A stretch of DNA of 64,000 bases from Rhizobium sp. BK602 (GCF_014195095.1 NZ_JACIBC010000006.1:491399-555398), one strand, 5' to 3'. Counted from the stretch's first letter, positions 7,329 through 15,784 are shown. The notes: generated from the sequence alone by a model not told the origin. A program made the numbers and translations.

Positions 7329-8435
7329 TCACAGGCTGAGGCGCGAGCGCTGCCGGAGCAGCATCCACAGGAAGAATGGTCCGCCGACGCCGGCGGTGAT
7401 GATGCCGATCGGCAGTTCGGCCGGCGAAACGACGGTGCGGGCGAACACGTCGGCGATGAGCAGCAGCGAGCCACCGAGCAGGGCCGAGGCCGGCAGCAGG
7501 AAACGATGGTCCGGGCCGATCGCCATGCGCAGGACATGCGGCACGATGATGCCGACGAAACCGATGCCGCCGCTGACGGCGACAGAGGCGCCGACGACGG
7601 CGGCGACACTGACGATGGCGATGTTCTTCAGGCGCTGGACGGCGACACCCATGTGGAAGGCGGCGGCCTCGCCGAGCGTCAGCGCGTTGAGGCCGCGCGC
7701 CATGAAGGGCAGCGGCAGCAAGGCGAGGGCGATGATGGGGCCGGCGGCGGCGATCTTGCTCCATGTGGCGCCGGCAAGCGAGCCCATGCTCCAGAAGGTG
7801 AGATCGCGCAGCTGCCGGTCGTCGGCCATGTAGATCAACAGGCCGGTCGCGGCCAGCGCCAGCGAGCCGATGGCGATGCCGGCGAGCAGCATGGTGGCGA
7901 TGGAGGTCTGTCCGTGCCGGGTTGCCACCCTGTAGAGGAACATCGTGGTCGCGAGGCCGCCGACGAAGGCGGCGACCGGCAGGGCGAAGATGCCGAGGAG
8001 ATGCGCGACCGGTGCAAGGATGCCGGCGCCGAGGACGATCATGGCGACGGCGCCGAGGCTGGAGCCGGCGGAAATGCCGATCAGGCCGGGATCGGCCAGT
8101 GGATTGCGGAACAGGCCCTGCATGACCGCGCCGGAGACGGCAAGGCCGCCGCCGATCAGAAAGCCGAGGATGGCGCGGGGCAGGCGGATGTCGAAGATGA
8201 TGATGCGGTCTCGGCTGCTGAGCGCGGTGTCGGCGCCATTGCCGGCCAGGCTGACGATGACGTCGACGATCGACGCATCCGAGGCGCCGGTCGTGATCGA
8301 GAAGGCGAAGGCGAAGAAGGAGGCGAGGACGAGGCCGGCGATGACGAGGAGGGCGAGGGCGGTGCGGTCGCCCTCCGGGCGGCGGGTTCCGTAGGATATG
8401 TGCTTGAGCCCCGGCACAACCTCGCTCAGCGCCAT
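7329..8435 (-). CDS. hmuU: Haem ABC transporter permease HmuU (FecCD family)
   Basis: Inner-membrane permease (368 aa) of the BtuC/FecCD type with about ten hydrophobic segments. Family motifs are visible: RLPRAILGFLIGGGLAVSGAVMQ near residue 108, NPLADPGLIGISAGSSLGAV near 130 and GFVGIIVPHVLRM near 300. It forms the haem channel with HmuV as its motor. It lies between hmuT (1 bp gap) and hmuV. A short N-terminal extension precedes the first membrane helix. Confidence 0.94.
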   Translation of the reverse strand: MALSEVVPGLKHISYGTRRPEGDRTALALLVIAGLVLASFFAFAFSITTGASDASIVDVIVSLAGNGADTALSSRDRIIIFDIRLPRAILGFLIGGGLAVSGAVMQGLFRNPLADPGLIGISAGSSLGAVAMIVLGAGILAPVAHLLGIFALPVAAFVGGLATTMFLYRVATRHGQTSIATMLLAGIAIGSLALAATGLLIYMADDRQLRDLTFWSMGSLAGATWSKIAAAGPIIALALLPLPFMARGLNALTLGEAAAFHMGVAVQRLKNIAIVSVAAVVGASVAVSGGIGFVGIIVPHVLRMAIGPDHRFLLPASALLGGSLLLIADVFARTVVSPAELPIGIITAGVGGPFFLWMLLRQRSRLSL

Positions 8436-8436
8436 G

Positions 8437-9369
8437 TCAGCCTCCGTAGATCGCCGCGTTCAGCTCACGCACGGCGCCGGCCGTGCGCGGTCCGAAGCCG
8501 AGCAGGTGCAGGCCATCCATACGCACGATCGCCTTGCGGCCGGCGGCTGGCGTCAGCGCGATCGCCGGCTGCTTCAGCAGATCGTCGTTCTTCATCGACA
8601 GCGGGCCTTCGCGATCCATGATCAGGATCACGTCGGGCTTGGCTTCGATGATCGCTTCGTCCGTCATCGGCTTGTAGCCGGAAAAACCAGAGACGGCATT
8701 AATTGCGCCCGCGAGCTGGATGATGCCGTCGGCGGCGGTCTTGTCGCCGGAGGCGAGGATCTTGCCGTTTTGGTTGCTGAGGATGAAGAGCACGCGCTTG
8801 CGTTCGGCCTGCGGGCGTATCTCCGAATTGGCGATGGCGGCGTCGAGATCGGCGGCGACCTTCTGCTCCAGCGCTTTTGCCTTGTCCGGCACGCCGAGCA
8901 GAGCGCCGACGACGTCGATCTTCTTCAGGATACCGTCGCGGTCGTAGGTCTGCGGCACGGTTTCGAAGGGCAGGCTGGCATTGCGCAGCACGGCAAGCGC
9001 TTCCGGCGGGCCGGAGCCCTCGACGGCGATGATCGCGGTGGGATTGACGGCCAGGATGCCTTCCGGCGACAGCGCCCGCATATAGCCGATATCCGGCAGC
9101 TTGCGCGCCGCGTCCGGATAGGTGCTGGTGCTGTCGCGGGCGATCAGCCGGCTTTCTTCGCCAAGCGCGTAGACGATCTCGGTGACGTCACCGCCGACCG
9201 AGACGAGGCGCGAAGTGTCGATCTTCGCCGTCTCGGCCGCGTGGGCGCGCTGCACCAGGCTGTAGCCGCCCTTGATCGGGCTCGCCGGCACCAGCGGCAG
9301 GATCATGACCACGGCGGTCAGCGCGATCTCCCACGGCCGGATGCGCTTGAAATTCTTCAACATCGTCAT
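8437..9369 (-). CDS. hmuT: Periplasmic haem-binding protein HmuT
   Basis: Substrate-binding protein (310 aa) of the type III fold (FepB/BtuF-like). It has an N-terminal membrane segment and probable cleavage after AHA (near residue 45). The mature part shows RLVSVGGDVTEIVYALG and ARDSTSTYPDAA, the latter containing a conserved Tyr typical of haem-binding proteins. It hands haem to HmuUV. The gene overlaps nothing but sits within 11 bp of hmuS and 1 bp of hmuU, so the operon is tightly packed. Confidence 0.93.
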   Translation of the reverse strand: MTMLKNFKRIRPWEIALTAVVMILPLVPASPIKGGYSLVQRAHAAETAKIDTSRLVSVGGDVTEIVYALGEESRLIARDSTSTYPDAARKLPDIGYMRALSPEGILAVNPTAIIAVEGSGPPEALAVLRNASLPFETVPQTYDRDGILKKIDVVGALLGVPDKAKALEQKVAADLDAAIANSEIRPQAERKRVLFILSNQNGKILASGDKTAADGIIQLAGAINAVSGFSGYKPMTDEAIIEAKPDVILIMDREGPLSMKNDDLLKQPAIALTPAAGRKAIVRMDGLHLLGFGPRTAGAVRELNAAIYGG

Positions 9370-9379
9370 GGTTCGATCC

Positions 9380-10435
9380 TCAGGCGGCGACGCTGGCGTC
9401 GGCCCTGGTCAGGTTTTTGATGATGGCGCGCCAGTCGCGGCGTTCGTCAAAACCTTCCTTCCGCTTGCCGAAGAACTGGATGATCATCTCGCCCTTGGCA
9501 TTGTAGGCCTCGAGCGAGGTGACATGGCCATCCTTGGTCGGCTTGCGCACGGCCCAGGTCTCGGCGATGTGGTCCTGGCGCAGGTGCAGATGGAAGGTCG
9601 GGTCCATGATGTTGACCCATGGACCCATGGTGGCGACGTTGAAGATCGGGCCGGAATGAATCTGCACGGTGCCTTCATTGGCGACGAAGCACATGATCGG
9701 CAGGCCTTCGCTGACGCAGGCCTGCATCATCTCGACTACCGCGCCGGCATCGAGCTTCCAGGCATAATCCTCGCCGACGGCGCGGATCGCCGCCTGCCGG
9801 CCGATCTTCAGCCGTTTCAGCATGCCGAAGAACTGATGCGTGTCCGTCATGCGGCTCCAATGATCGCGCAGCTCGTCGCGGCTGACATCGCCGTCGATCT
9901 CGTCCTTGTCGTAACCGGAGAAGTCCTCGGCAAAATCCTGCGACTGGTCTTCGAGCTGCAGGTCGGCGACCAGGGCGCTATAGGCTTCCACGTTCGAGGC
10001 GGGGCGCAGATGCACCTTGTGGACGGCATTGCCGGCCTTGTCGAAGAATTGCAGGCTGAGCCGCGTCTGCGCCTCGTCCGTCTTGGTGACGGCGAAGCCA
10101 TGCGCCCAGCGCGTCGGGAAGATGCGCAGATCGATATTCTCGCCGAGCACGATGGCGGCCTGCACGCCCGATTTGATGTTCTCATAGACGCCGATCTTCT
10201 CGTGCACGGCGCTTTCGTTCCGCGACAGCGCCATGACCTCGCCGAGCGAGGCGATGCGTTCGAGGAAACGATTGGCGTCGGCGTCGATGCGGATGGCGGA
10301 AATGCCGACCTCGGCGGCGACCAGCGCCGCTTCGGACACGCCGAGCCGGGCGGCGATATCGCGTTCGCGCATTTTCGCATTCTCGGCGCGAAAGGCGCGG
10401 ATGGCGGCAGGGGTGGGGCGGATCGTCTCGGTCAT
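9380..10435 (-). CDS. hmuS: Haemin-degrading/haem-handling factor HmuS
   Basis: Cytoplasmic protein (351 aa) of the HemS/ChuS/PhuS family, made of two similar halves. Repeated features such as GEVMALSRNESAVHEKIGVYE in the first half and IMCFVANEGTVQIHSGPI in the second are visible. Members bind incoming haem and pass it on or degrade it. It is the second gene of the operon, directly after hemP. A separate IsdG-like haem monooxygenase is encoded at 13363-13677, so the locus may have two routes for using haem. Confidence 0.94.
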   Translation of the reverse strand: MTETIRPTPAAIRAFRAENAKMRERDIAARLGVSEAALVAAEVGISAIRIDADANRFLERIASLGEVMALSRNESAVHEKIGVYENIKSGVQAAIVLGENIDLRIFPTRWAHGFAVTKTDEAQTRLSLQFFDKAGNAVHKVHLRPASNVEAYSALVADLQLEDQSQDFAEDFSGYDKDEIDGDVSRDELRDHWSRMTDTHQFFGMLKRLKIGRQAAIRAVGEDYAWKLDAGAVVEMMQACVSEGLPIMCFVANEGTVQIHSGPIFNVATMGPWVNIMDPTFHLHLRQDHIAETWAVRKPTKDGHVTSLEAYNAKGEMIIQFFGKRKEGFDERRDWRAIIKNLTRADASVAA

Positions 10436-10444
10436 CTGCTATGC

Positions 10445-10618
10445 CTATTTGTTGAGAATGAGTTTGCCTTGGCGCGTGATCTTCATCCGGTAGATGACGC
10501 CCTCATGCTTGATCATGATTTCGGTCTGGCCGCGGAAAATATCCGTGCTCTCGACCATTCTAATTTGCGGTATGGCCGCCGGCGGCACCCGCTGCGTTGG
10601 GGTTTTCTCAGCAATCAT
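10445..10618 (-). CDS. hemP: Haemin uptake protein HemP
   Basis: Short protein (57 aa) read from the ATG at 10618 to the TAG at 10445. It ends with the family signature MIKHEGVIYRMKITRQGKL followed by ILNK. HemP/HmuP proteins are small and often act as co-activators of haem-uptake genes in rhizobia and Bradyrhizobium. It is the first gene of the hmu operon and sits downstream of a RirA-type operator. An internal ATG at codon 21 is possible, but the longer reading gives a usual length. Confidence 0.9.
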   Translation of the reverse strand: MIAEKTPTQRVPPAAIPQIRMVESTDIFRGQTEIMIKHEGVIYRMKITRQGKLILNK

Positions 10619-10677
10619 CTGCTTGGTTTTGTCTGAAAATTCATAGGGGGCCGGCTCTGTTCCGGCCAGATTTATCT

Positions 10678-10692
10678 TGACTCACATACTCA
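10678..10692. promoter_or_regulatory. RirA-type iron-responsive operator (IRO box)
   Basis: TGA-N9-TCA, the core of the iron-responsive operator bound by RirA in rhizobia, 60 bp upstream of hemP. It should shut hemP-hmuSTUV under iron sufficiency. It is 120 bp upstream of the divergent secreted-protein/tonB genes and could affect them too. The match is seen directly; RirA binding is inferred. Confidence 0.7.
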
Positions 10693-10812
10693 TGGTTTCC
10701 TAAAGACGCAATAGAAGACCGTTAGAGTCAAGTTTAAAATTTACGGTGGTGCGTGTCGGCATCCAATTGCTCGGCCCGCGATCGCCAAGAGATATTTCGG
10801 GAGTGATTGCCG

Positions 10813-11265
10813 ATGTTGACGAAGACTGTTCTGGCGCTTGCCGCTGGTGGCCTGTTTGCCATGGCATCCTGCATCCCGGCCTTCGCGCAGGATGCGGCGG
10901 CTGCCGCGCCGGCTGCGAGCGCACAGAAGCTTGAGGTCGAACTCAATGCGCTGGCGCCGTCGCAGAAGGGCTGCATGATGACCTTCGTCGCCGAAAACGA
11001 GCTGGCGACGCCGATCAACAAGATTTCCTTCGAGCTTGCCTTCTTCAACGACAAGAATGCGGTCGATCGCGTCACCGTCCTCGATTTTCGCGACCTGCCG
11101 GTCGGCAAGAAGCGGGTGCGGCAATTCGATATGCCCGGCGTGAAGTGCGAGAGCGTCAGCCGCATTATCGTCAACGATACGCCCGTCTGCGACGGTCCGG
11201 CGGCGGGTGCCTGCAAGGCTGCGCTCACGACGCGCTCGCAGCTGTCCGTCCCATTCGAAGGCTGA
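10813..11265 (+). CDS. Secreted/periplasmic protein of unknown function upstream of tonB
   Basis: Protein of 150 aa with a clear signal peptide (LTKTVLALAAGGLFAMASCIP, cleavage near AFAQD) followed by an Ala-rich linker. The mature domain contains four cysteines (KGCMM, VKCES, PVCDG, GACKA) that may form disulfides in the periplasm. I do not recognise a named family. The gene lies 4 bp upstream of tonB and faces away from hmu, so a role in iron or haem uptake at the envelope is likely by context only. The ATG at 10813 is preferred to an upstream TTG because it is better spaced from GGGAG. Confidence 0.75.
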   Translation: MLTKTVLALAAGGLFAMASCIPAFAQDAAAAAPAASAQKLEVELNALAPSQKGCMMTFVAENELATPINKISFELAFFNDKNAVDRVTVLDFRDLPVGKKRVRQFDMPGVKCESVSRIIVNDTPVCDGPAAGACKAALTTRSQLSVPFEG

Positions 11266-11269
11266 GACC

Positions 11270-12466
11270 ATGGCACGCCGCTCGGCCCAGGTTTCCATCG
11301 AACGCCGCCGCTCCGGCGATGGCTTGAATGACAACTATCCGAGCGTGCTTCCGGGCCACGAACTGGCCGGCCTCGACGGCCTGCCGCGCCCTCCGACCGC
11401 CGAGGCGGTGTCGCATTACAGCCGCTTCACGCAGATCGGCTCCTTTCCGCAGCATCCGAGCGAGCCGGCGCCAGCCGAAACGGCGGAGCCCCCGCCGATG
11501 GAGGCGTCGCTTGACCGACCGCAGAAGGTGGTCGCCGGCGGTATGGGGCGGTTGGCTTTCGCCGGCGCTGGTTCTTTTCTGTTTCATGCCGCTGTCGTCG
11601 CGATCTTGCTCGTGGCAATCGTTGCAACGCCGGAGGAGGCGCAGGAGGAAGCCGGTGATACGGTCAGCGTCGTCATGATCGGCAATTCCGATGCCGATCA
11701 GATGGCGGCGGGCGAGGAGAGCCCGGAGCAGCGTCCCGAAGAGGTGACGGCAGAGGCGGTGCAGCCGGAAACGGTGCAACCGACGGAAATCACGCCGCAG
11801 GACGTTCAGCCGGTCGAGGCGGAAGCCGTTCAGCCGGCAGAGACGGACGTACAGCCGACTGAAATGGCGGAAACGATCCAGCCCACCGACAAGCCGCAGA
11901 TATTGGCAACGCAGGCTCCTGCCGAAACCACGGTGGTACAGCCGGAGGAAGCCGTGCAGCCGGTCGAGCCGACGCCGGAGGCCGTGGCGCCAGTCGAAAA
12001 GCCGAAGCCGGTCGCCAAACCAAAGGATGTTGTCAAGAAGCCGGTGCCGAAGGTGGCAAAGGCGAAGTCGGGTTCGAACGGTGAGAACGAGCAGGATTCG
12101 AAGAAGGGGTCCGTCGAAGGAACCGAAACCGCGCAGTCTGACACCAACTCGCAGTCTGCTGCCAGCCGCATGGGCTCAGGTAGCGCAGCCGTCGCCAACT
12201 ATCCGGGAAAGATTCAGTCTCGTATTCGTCGCGCTGTGCGTCTGTCATCCAAATATGAAAAGGGCATAACGGTACGCGTACGTCTCACGATCGGTGCAAA
12301 CGGTGATTTGGCGTCGCTTTCCGTCGCGCGGAGTTCCGGCGTTCCGGAGCTGGATGAGGCTGTTACCAGCGGCGTTCGGCGTGCTGCGCCATTCCCGCCA
12401 TTGCCTCCGGAATGGGGCAAGCCGAGCTGGACATTCACCCAAGAAGTGCAGGTGACGGGGCGATAG
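11270..12466 (+). CDS. tonB: TonB energy transducer
   Basis: Protein of 398 aa that couples the ExbBD proton motor to outer-membrane haem and siderophore receptors. The cytoplasmic N-terminus is unusually long (about 95 residues) before the single membrane anchor (FLFHAAVVAILLVAIVA). The periplasmic spacer is rich in VQP units (at least seven between residues 160 and 230), then KPKPVAKPK-type Lys-Pro stretches. The C-terminal TonB domain spans about 305-398 (YPGKIQSRIRRAVRLS to FTQEVQVTG). ATG at 11270 follows the previous stop by 4 bp. ExbB and ExbD are not in the window. Confidence 0.9.
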   Translation: MARRSAQVSIERRRSGDGLNDNYPSVLPGHELAGLDGLPRPPTAEAVSHYSRFTQIGSFPQHPSEPAPAETAEPPPMEASLDRPQKVVAGGMGRLAFAGAGSFLFHAAVVAILLVAIVATPEEAQEEAGDTVSVVMIGNSDADQMAAGEESPEQRPEEVTAEAVQPETVQPTEITPQDVQPVEAEAVQPAETDVQPTEMAETIQPTDKPQILATQAPAETTVVQPEEAVQPVEPTPEAVAPVEKPKPVAKPKDVVKKPVPKVAKAKSGSNGENEQDSKKGSVEGTETAQSDTNSQSAASRMGSGSAAVANYPGKIQSRIRRAVRLSSKYEKGITVRVRLTIGANGDLASLSVARSSGVPELDEAVTSGVRRAAPFPPLPPEWGKPSWTFTQEVQVTGR

Positions 12467-12529
12467 TTTTCGTCTGTTTCTCAGCGACCGGGGGATCGCC
12501 TTGGCGAAATGGCGGCTGATTGAGTTTGA

Positions 12530-12557
12530 TTGTCGCACGACAGTGTAGCTGCGACAA
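12530..12557. promoter_or_regulatory. Inverted repeat between tonB and the DUF2325 gene
   Basis: TTGTCGCA (12530-12537) pairs with TGCGACAA (12550-12557) around a 12-nt loop, in the AT-rich spacer that must contain the promoter of the DUF2325 operon. It could be an operator or a weak terminator hairpin for tonB; there is no clean T-run. Function not determined. Confidence 0.35.
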
Positions 12558-12669
12558 AATATGATAAAAATCCTCAACTTTATACTTTACTCCAAAACTC
12601 ATGTTTAATATGGTCGCCTCGCGCTCGACGGAATCGGGCGCGAGAGAGCAACCAGCGAACGGGTGATGC

Positions 12670-13068
12670 ATGGCGCGTAAGGGGAAGAAGGATTTTGGCC
12701 GCGAGAGCCGTGAGGTGCAGGCGCCGGCGCAAGCTTCCGGAAAATCCAGTCTCGACGGGCGCAGTTTCCTCTATGTCGGCGGTCGGGATTGCCAGGTGGC
12801 GCATCTGCGCCAGATCGCCAGCAACTTCGGCGCCGAGCTGATCCATCATGATGGCGGCCTGCGCGAGGCGGTGTCGCGCATCGATACCGTGCTGCCCTCC
12901 GTCGACTGCGTCTTCTGCCCGATCGACTGTATCAGCCATGATGCCTGCCTGCGGGTGAAGACCGGCTGCAAGAAGTTCGGCAAGGCCTTCATCCCCTTGC
13001 GCAACGGCAGCAAGTCGAGCCTGGAGCGGGCGCTGACGACAATGAACGAACGAGACTCTTCCCGATGA
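12670..13068 (+). CDS. DUF2325 domain-containing protein
   Basis: Protein of 132 aa. After a basic, disordered N-terminus (about 30 residues) it has the DUF2325 fold: GRSFLYVGGRDCQVAHLRQI, then VDCVFCPIDCISHDACLRVK with a run of Cys residues, then a C-terminal LERAL helix. The Rossmann-like domain and clustered cysteines suggest metal or haem binding, but the function of the family is unknown. It overlaps the next gene by 4 bp (ATGA) and is followed by a haem monooxygenase gene, which ties it to iron metabolism by context. Confidence 0.85.
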   Translation: MARKGKKDFGRESREVQAPAQASGKSSLDGRSFLYVGGRDCQVAHLRQIASNFGAELIHHDGGLREAVSRIDTVLPSVDCVFCPIDCISHDACLRVKTGCKKFGKAFIPLRNGSKSSLERALTTMNERDSSR

Positions 13069-13343
13069 ATGACAAAGGCCCTGACGGGTTCATGATGATC
13101 GGCCTGCACAAGCTGGCCGCGCAGAATGGTGACGGCCTTGTGCCGGAACTCTATGAATTGCTGATGCGCCGCGCCGAAGAGCAGCGGCAGGCTCCCAACG
13201 TGACGGCCTTTCCGTCCTGGCAGGTGCGGCTGCCGGGAGAGCAATCGGATATATCGCCGGATTTTACGGCGCGCGATGGCACGAATGTCATTGCCTTTAC
13301 GCCTTTGCCGGGCAAGACTGTCGATCGCCGCAAGAAGGTCTGA
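13065..13343 (+). CDS. Small conserved-looking protein between DUF2325 and the haem monooxygenase
   Basis: Product of 92 aa with no recognised domain. The N-terminal half is helical (MMIGLHKLAAQNGDGLVPELYELLMRRAEE in two parts), the C-terminal half is polar and ends in Lys/Arg. The ATGA overlap with the upstream gene shows translational coupling, which is the best evidence that it is real. Role unknown, probably linked with its neighbours in iron or haem use. Confidence 0.75.
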   Translation: MNDKGPDGFMMIGLHKLAAQNGDGLVPELYELLMRRAEEQRQAPNVTAFPSWQVRLPGEQSDISPDFTARDGTNVIAFTPLPGKTVDRRKKV

Positions 13344-13362
13344 TCGCCAGGAGAGCCAGCCA

Positions 13363-13677
13363 ATGTATATCGCCATGAACCGTTTCAAGGTCGTTATCGG
13401 TTCGGAGATTGCTTTCGAAGCTGTTTGGAAAGGCCGCGATTCCCGGCTGGGGGATGTCCCCGGCTTCGTGGAGTTCCGCCTTCTGCGCGGGTCCACCAAT
13501 GTCGAGGAAGGCTATACGCTGTTTTCCTCGCACACGCTCTGGCGCAGCGAAGAGGATTTCCTCAACTGGACGAAATCCGAGAATTTCCGCGCGGCGCATC
13601 GCAGCGCCGGGGATAACAAGGCGCTCTACTGGGGACCGCCGCAGTTCGAAGGGTTCAATGTGGTCGCCGGGGTTTGA
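13363..13677 (+). CDS. IsdG/HmuQ-type haem monooxygenase (ABM domain)
   Basis: Protein of 104 aa of the antibiotic biosynthesis monooxygenase fold. Known IsdG and HmuQ enzymes use an Asn-Trp-His set to open the haem ring and free iron. The same set is visible here as Asn6, Trp69 and His79, with the expected ten-residue Trp-His spacing (NWTKSENFRAAH). The ATG at 13363 is chosen because it gives the family N-terminus (MYIAMNRF) and follows GGAGAG. It is the third gene after DUF2325 and the small protein. HmuQ or HmuD is the likely name in Bradyrhizobium terms. Confidence 0.85.
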   Translation: MYIAMNRFKVVIGSEIAFEAVWKGRDSRLGDVPGFVEFRLLRGSTNVEEGYTLFSSHTLWRSEEDFLNWTKSENFRAAHRSAGDNKALYWGPPQFEGFNVVAGV

Positions 13678-13752
13678 GGCCGTCGAGGCGGCCTAGTCTG
13701 CCCCTTCGATAAGCTCAGCGGAGCGAGATATGGCTCCGAGTTTGCCGCACCT

Positions 13753-14130
13753 TTAAGCCCCGACCGCCGCTTTCCTGAAAAAGGCTCCGAGCGCGACGAC
13801 AGCCCATCCCGCCACCATGCCCATGCCTCCGGCAGGTGCTGCCATGGGAAACAGCGAGTTGCCGAGGAAATGGCGGCTGACGAGATCGCCCGCGAAGATC
13901 AGTGTTCCCAATCCGAGCAGGACAGCCGCCAATGGCGCGGTGCGGATGCGGTCATAGCCGGCATGGAGAGCGAGCAGGGCGGGGGCATGGGCCAGGCACA
14001 TGGTCGAGGCCGAGCCGAGGAAATGCGTGTCGCCGCCATGGGATGCGGCCGCTGCAAGCGCGACGCCGGCGGCGCCGAGGATGCCGGCGACAAACAGGGT
14101 GAGCGGACGGATTGTGGCGCTGAGACTCAT
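13753..14130 (-). CDS. DUF423 family membrane protein
   Basis: Integral membrane protein (125 aa) with four predicted helices. Family-type segments are present: AGVALAAAASHGGD in the first part, LAHAPALLAL in the middle, and GDLVSRHFLGNSLFPMAAPAG with the conserved G-L-F-P region before the last helix. The function of DUF423 is unknown. It follows the globin gene by 2 bp and so forms a two-gene operon with it. Confidence 0.88.
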   Translation of the reverse strand: MSLSATIRPLTLFVAGILGAAGVALAAAASHGGDTHFLGSASTMCLAHAPALLALHAGYDRIRTAPLAAVLLGLGTLIFAGDLVSRHFLGNSLFPMAAPAGGMGMVAGWAVVALGAFFRKAAVGA

Positions 14131-14132
14131 GG

Positions 14133-14543
14133 CTATTCCCTGTTCTGCATATGGAAGGCGAGGCGCTCGATGGGCTCCCAGATGATCGCCCGCAGCTTTT
14201 CGTTCTCGATGGTTTCATCCATGGCGCGGCGGAAGCAGAGCAGCCACTCGTCGCGCTCGACCGGGCCGATGGCGGCGACGAAATGGCGGCTGCGCAGGCG
14301 CGGATGGCCGCGTTTCTCGATATAGAGCTGCGGTCCGCCGAGATAGCCGGTCAGATATTCGTAGAATTTTTCGCGCGAGCCCTCGAGGCTCGGCGGGTGC
14401 ACGGCGCGGCAGTTGGACGCCTCCGGCAACGTGTCCATCAGGTCGTAGAAACGTGTCGTCAGCGCCCGGACGGCCTGATCGCCGCCGATCGCCTGATAGA
14501 GTGTGATGGTCTCTTCGCTCACATGTCGGTCCCCGTTCGCCAT
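14133..14543 (-). CDS. Group II truncated haemoglobin
   Basis: Single-domain truncated globin (136 aa), related to the trHbO group that binds oxygen and takes part in oxygen or nitric oxide chemistry. Features seen are LYQAIGGDQAVRALTTRFYD at the start, YEYLTGYLGGP in the E-F region, and HPRLRSRHFVAAIGP with the proximal histidine. A Trp at WLLCFRRAMD (helix G) is typical of group II. It is upstream of, and probably cotranscribed with, the DUF423 gene. Confidence 0.9.
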   Translation of the reverse strand: MANGDRHVSEETITLYQAIGGDQAVRALTTRFYDLMDTLPEASNCRAVHPPSLEGSREKFYEYLTGYLGGPQLYIEKRGHPRLRSRHFVAAIGPVERDEWLLCFRRAMDETIENEKLRAIIWEPIERLAFHMQNRE

Positions 14544-14607
14544 GCTCTACATGGCAATTCGCACGCCGGATCGCAATCGCGGATTCCGCCCATGCGGCGT
14601 TTCGGCG

Positions 14608-15675
14608 CTACTGCGCTTTCAGGTGAAAGCTGTCGCTCTCGCCGGGGACGAGTTCGAGCGGCCAAATCATCTGGCGCTGCGTCTTGGGATAGATGTGGCT
14701 GTAGGCCGGCATGCTGGAGAGTAAAATCTCGGCCAGTTCGACACCAAGCTCGTGCAGGGACGTGCGAAAGCAGGTCAACGGCGGTTGCAGGAACTTGGCG
14801 CGCGGCGCCTCACGAAAGCCCACGACGGCAATATCGCGCCCCGGAATGATGCCGGCTTCCATCACGCGCCGATATAGGCCGATGGCCATCAATTCGTAGA
14901 TCAGGATCACAGCCGTCGGCCTGTCTTCGAGGCGAAGCAATTCGTCGGCGACCTGATAGCCGCCCTGTTCGCTCGACTTGGCACGGATGACCAGTGCCGG
15001 GTCGTAGGCGATGCCATGCCGCTCCAGCGCGCGTCGATAGCCCTCGACGAAGATGAAGCCGAGGTTGATGTCGCTGGAGGGAGCGCTGATGGCAATGCGG
15101 CGATGCCCATGCGCCACGAGGCGGTCGACAGCGCAATTGGCGACGCCGTCGAAATCGAGGTCGGCCCAGGGATGCTGACCGATGGAGAGGCTGCGGCCAA
15201 GTGCTACAAAAGGGATTTTCGTTTTGGCGAGCAGATCGAAACGCTTGTCGATGCGCTGCGTCTCCGAAATGATTAGCGCATCGACGATGCGCCTTGCCAC
15301 CATGCGTTTCAGATATTCGTAGGGATTTTCATCATTCGGGCAGGGGAGCATGATCAGATCGAGGTTGTGGCGCGCGAACACGCTCTGCAGCCCACCCGTC
15401 ACGGTCAGGAAGAAATTGTCGCTGTTTTCAACGGTTTCCTTGCTGGATTGGATCATCAGGCCGATGACGTTCGTCGTGCCTTGCCGCAGGCTGCGTCCGG
15501 ATTGGTTGGCCACATAGCCCAGCTGTTCGGCAGCGGCGAGCACGCGCTTGCGCGTCTCTTCGTTGACATCAGGCTTGCCATTCAACGCGCGTGATACCGT
15601 GCCGATCGAGATATCGAGATGTTCGGCAAGCTGACGAATTCCCTTCATCGGCGGGTGTTTTCCTCCATGCGCCAT
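14608..15675 (-). CDS. LacI-family transcriptional regulator of the adjacent sugar operon
   Basis: Repressor (355 aa) with an N-terminal helix-turn-helix (IRQLAEHLDISIGTVSRALN, about residues 12-31) and hinge, then a periplasmic-binding-protein-like sensor domain (NVIGLMIQSS onward). It is divergent from the dehydrogenase-isomerase-ABC transporter genes, and a perfect palindrome typical of LacI sites lies between them. The ATG at 15675 has a strong AGGAGG; an ATG nine codons later is also possible. The effector sugar is unknown. Confidence 0.9.
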   Translation of the reverse strand: MAHGGKHPPMKGIRQLAEHLDISIGTVSRALNGKPDVNEETRKRVLAAAEQLGYVANQSGRSLRQGTTNVIGLMIQSSKETVENSDNFFLTVTGGLQSVFARHNLDLIMLPCPNDENPYEYLKRMVARRIVDALIISETQRIDKRFDLLAKTKIPFVALGRSLSIGQHPWADLDFDGVANCAVDRLVAHGHRRIAISAPSSDINLGFIFVEGYRRALERHGIAYDPALVIRAKSSEQGGYQVADELLRLEDRPTAVILIYELMAIGLYRRVMEAGIIPGRDIAVVGFREAPRAKFLQPPLTCFRTSLHELGVELAEILLSSMPAYSHIYPKTQRQMIWPLELVPGESDSFHLKAQ

Positions 15676-15694
15676 TTTCCATAGTCCTCCTCTA

Positions 15695-15738
15695 TTGACA
15701 CAGGAAAATCTTTTCGCATAGGATCGTAAACGTTTACG
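15695..15738 (+). promoter_or_regulatory. Sigma-70 type promoter with LacI operator for the sugar operon
   Basis: TTGACA (15695-15700), 18 nt, TAGGAT (15719-15724), directly followed by the perfect 14-bp palindrome CGTAAACGTTTACG (15725-15738). The operator covers the expected transcription start of the rightward operon, a textbook arrangement for repression by the divergent LacI protein. Confidence 0.8.
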
Positions 15739-15784
15739 GAATGCGTGTCACGAGGAGTTTTGACACCGTTCGCTGGAGGAAATC

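Noticed and set aside
7506..8621. A 371-codon plus-strand frame over hmuU
   Set aside because: Composition is almost only Asp, Gly, Ala and Arg; it mirrors the permease gene on the other strand.
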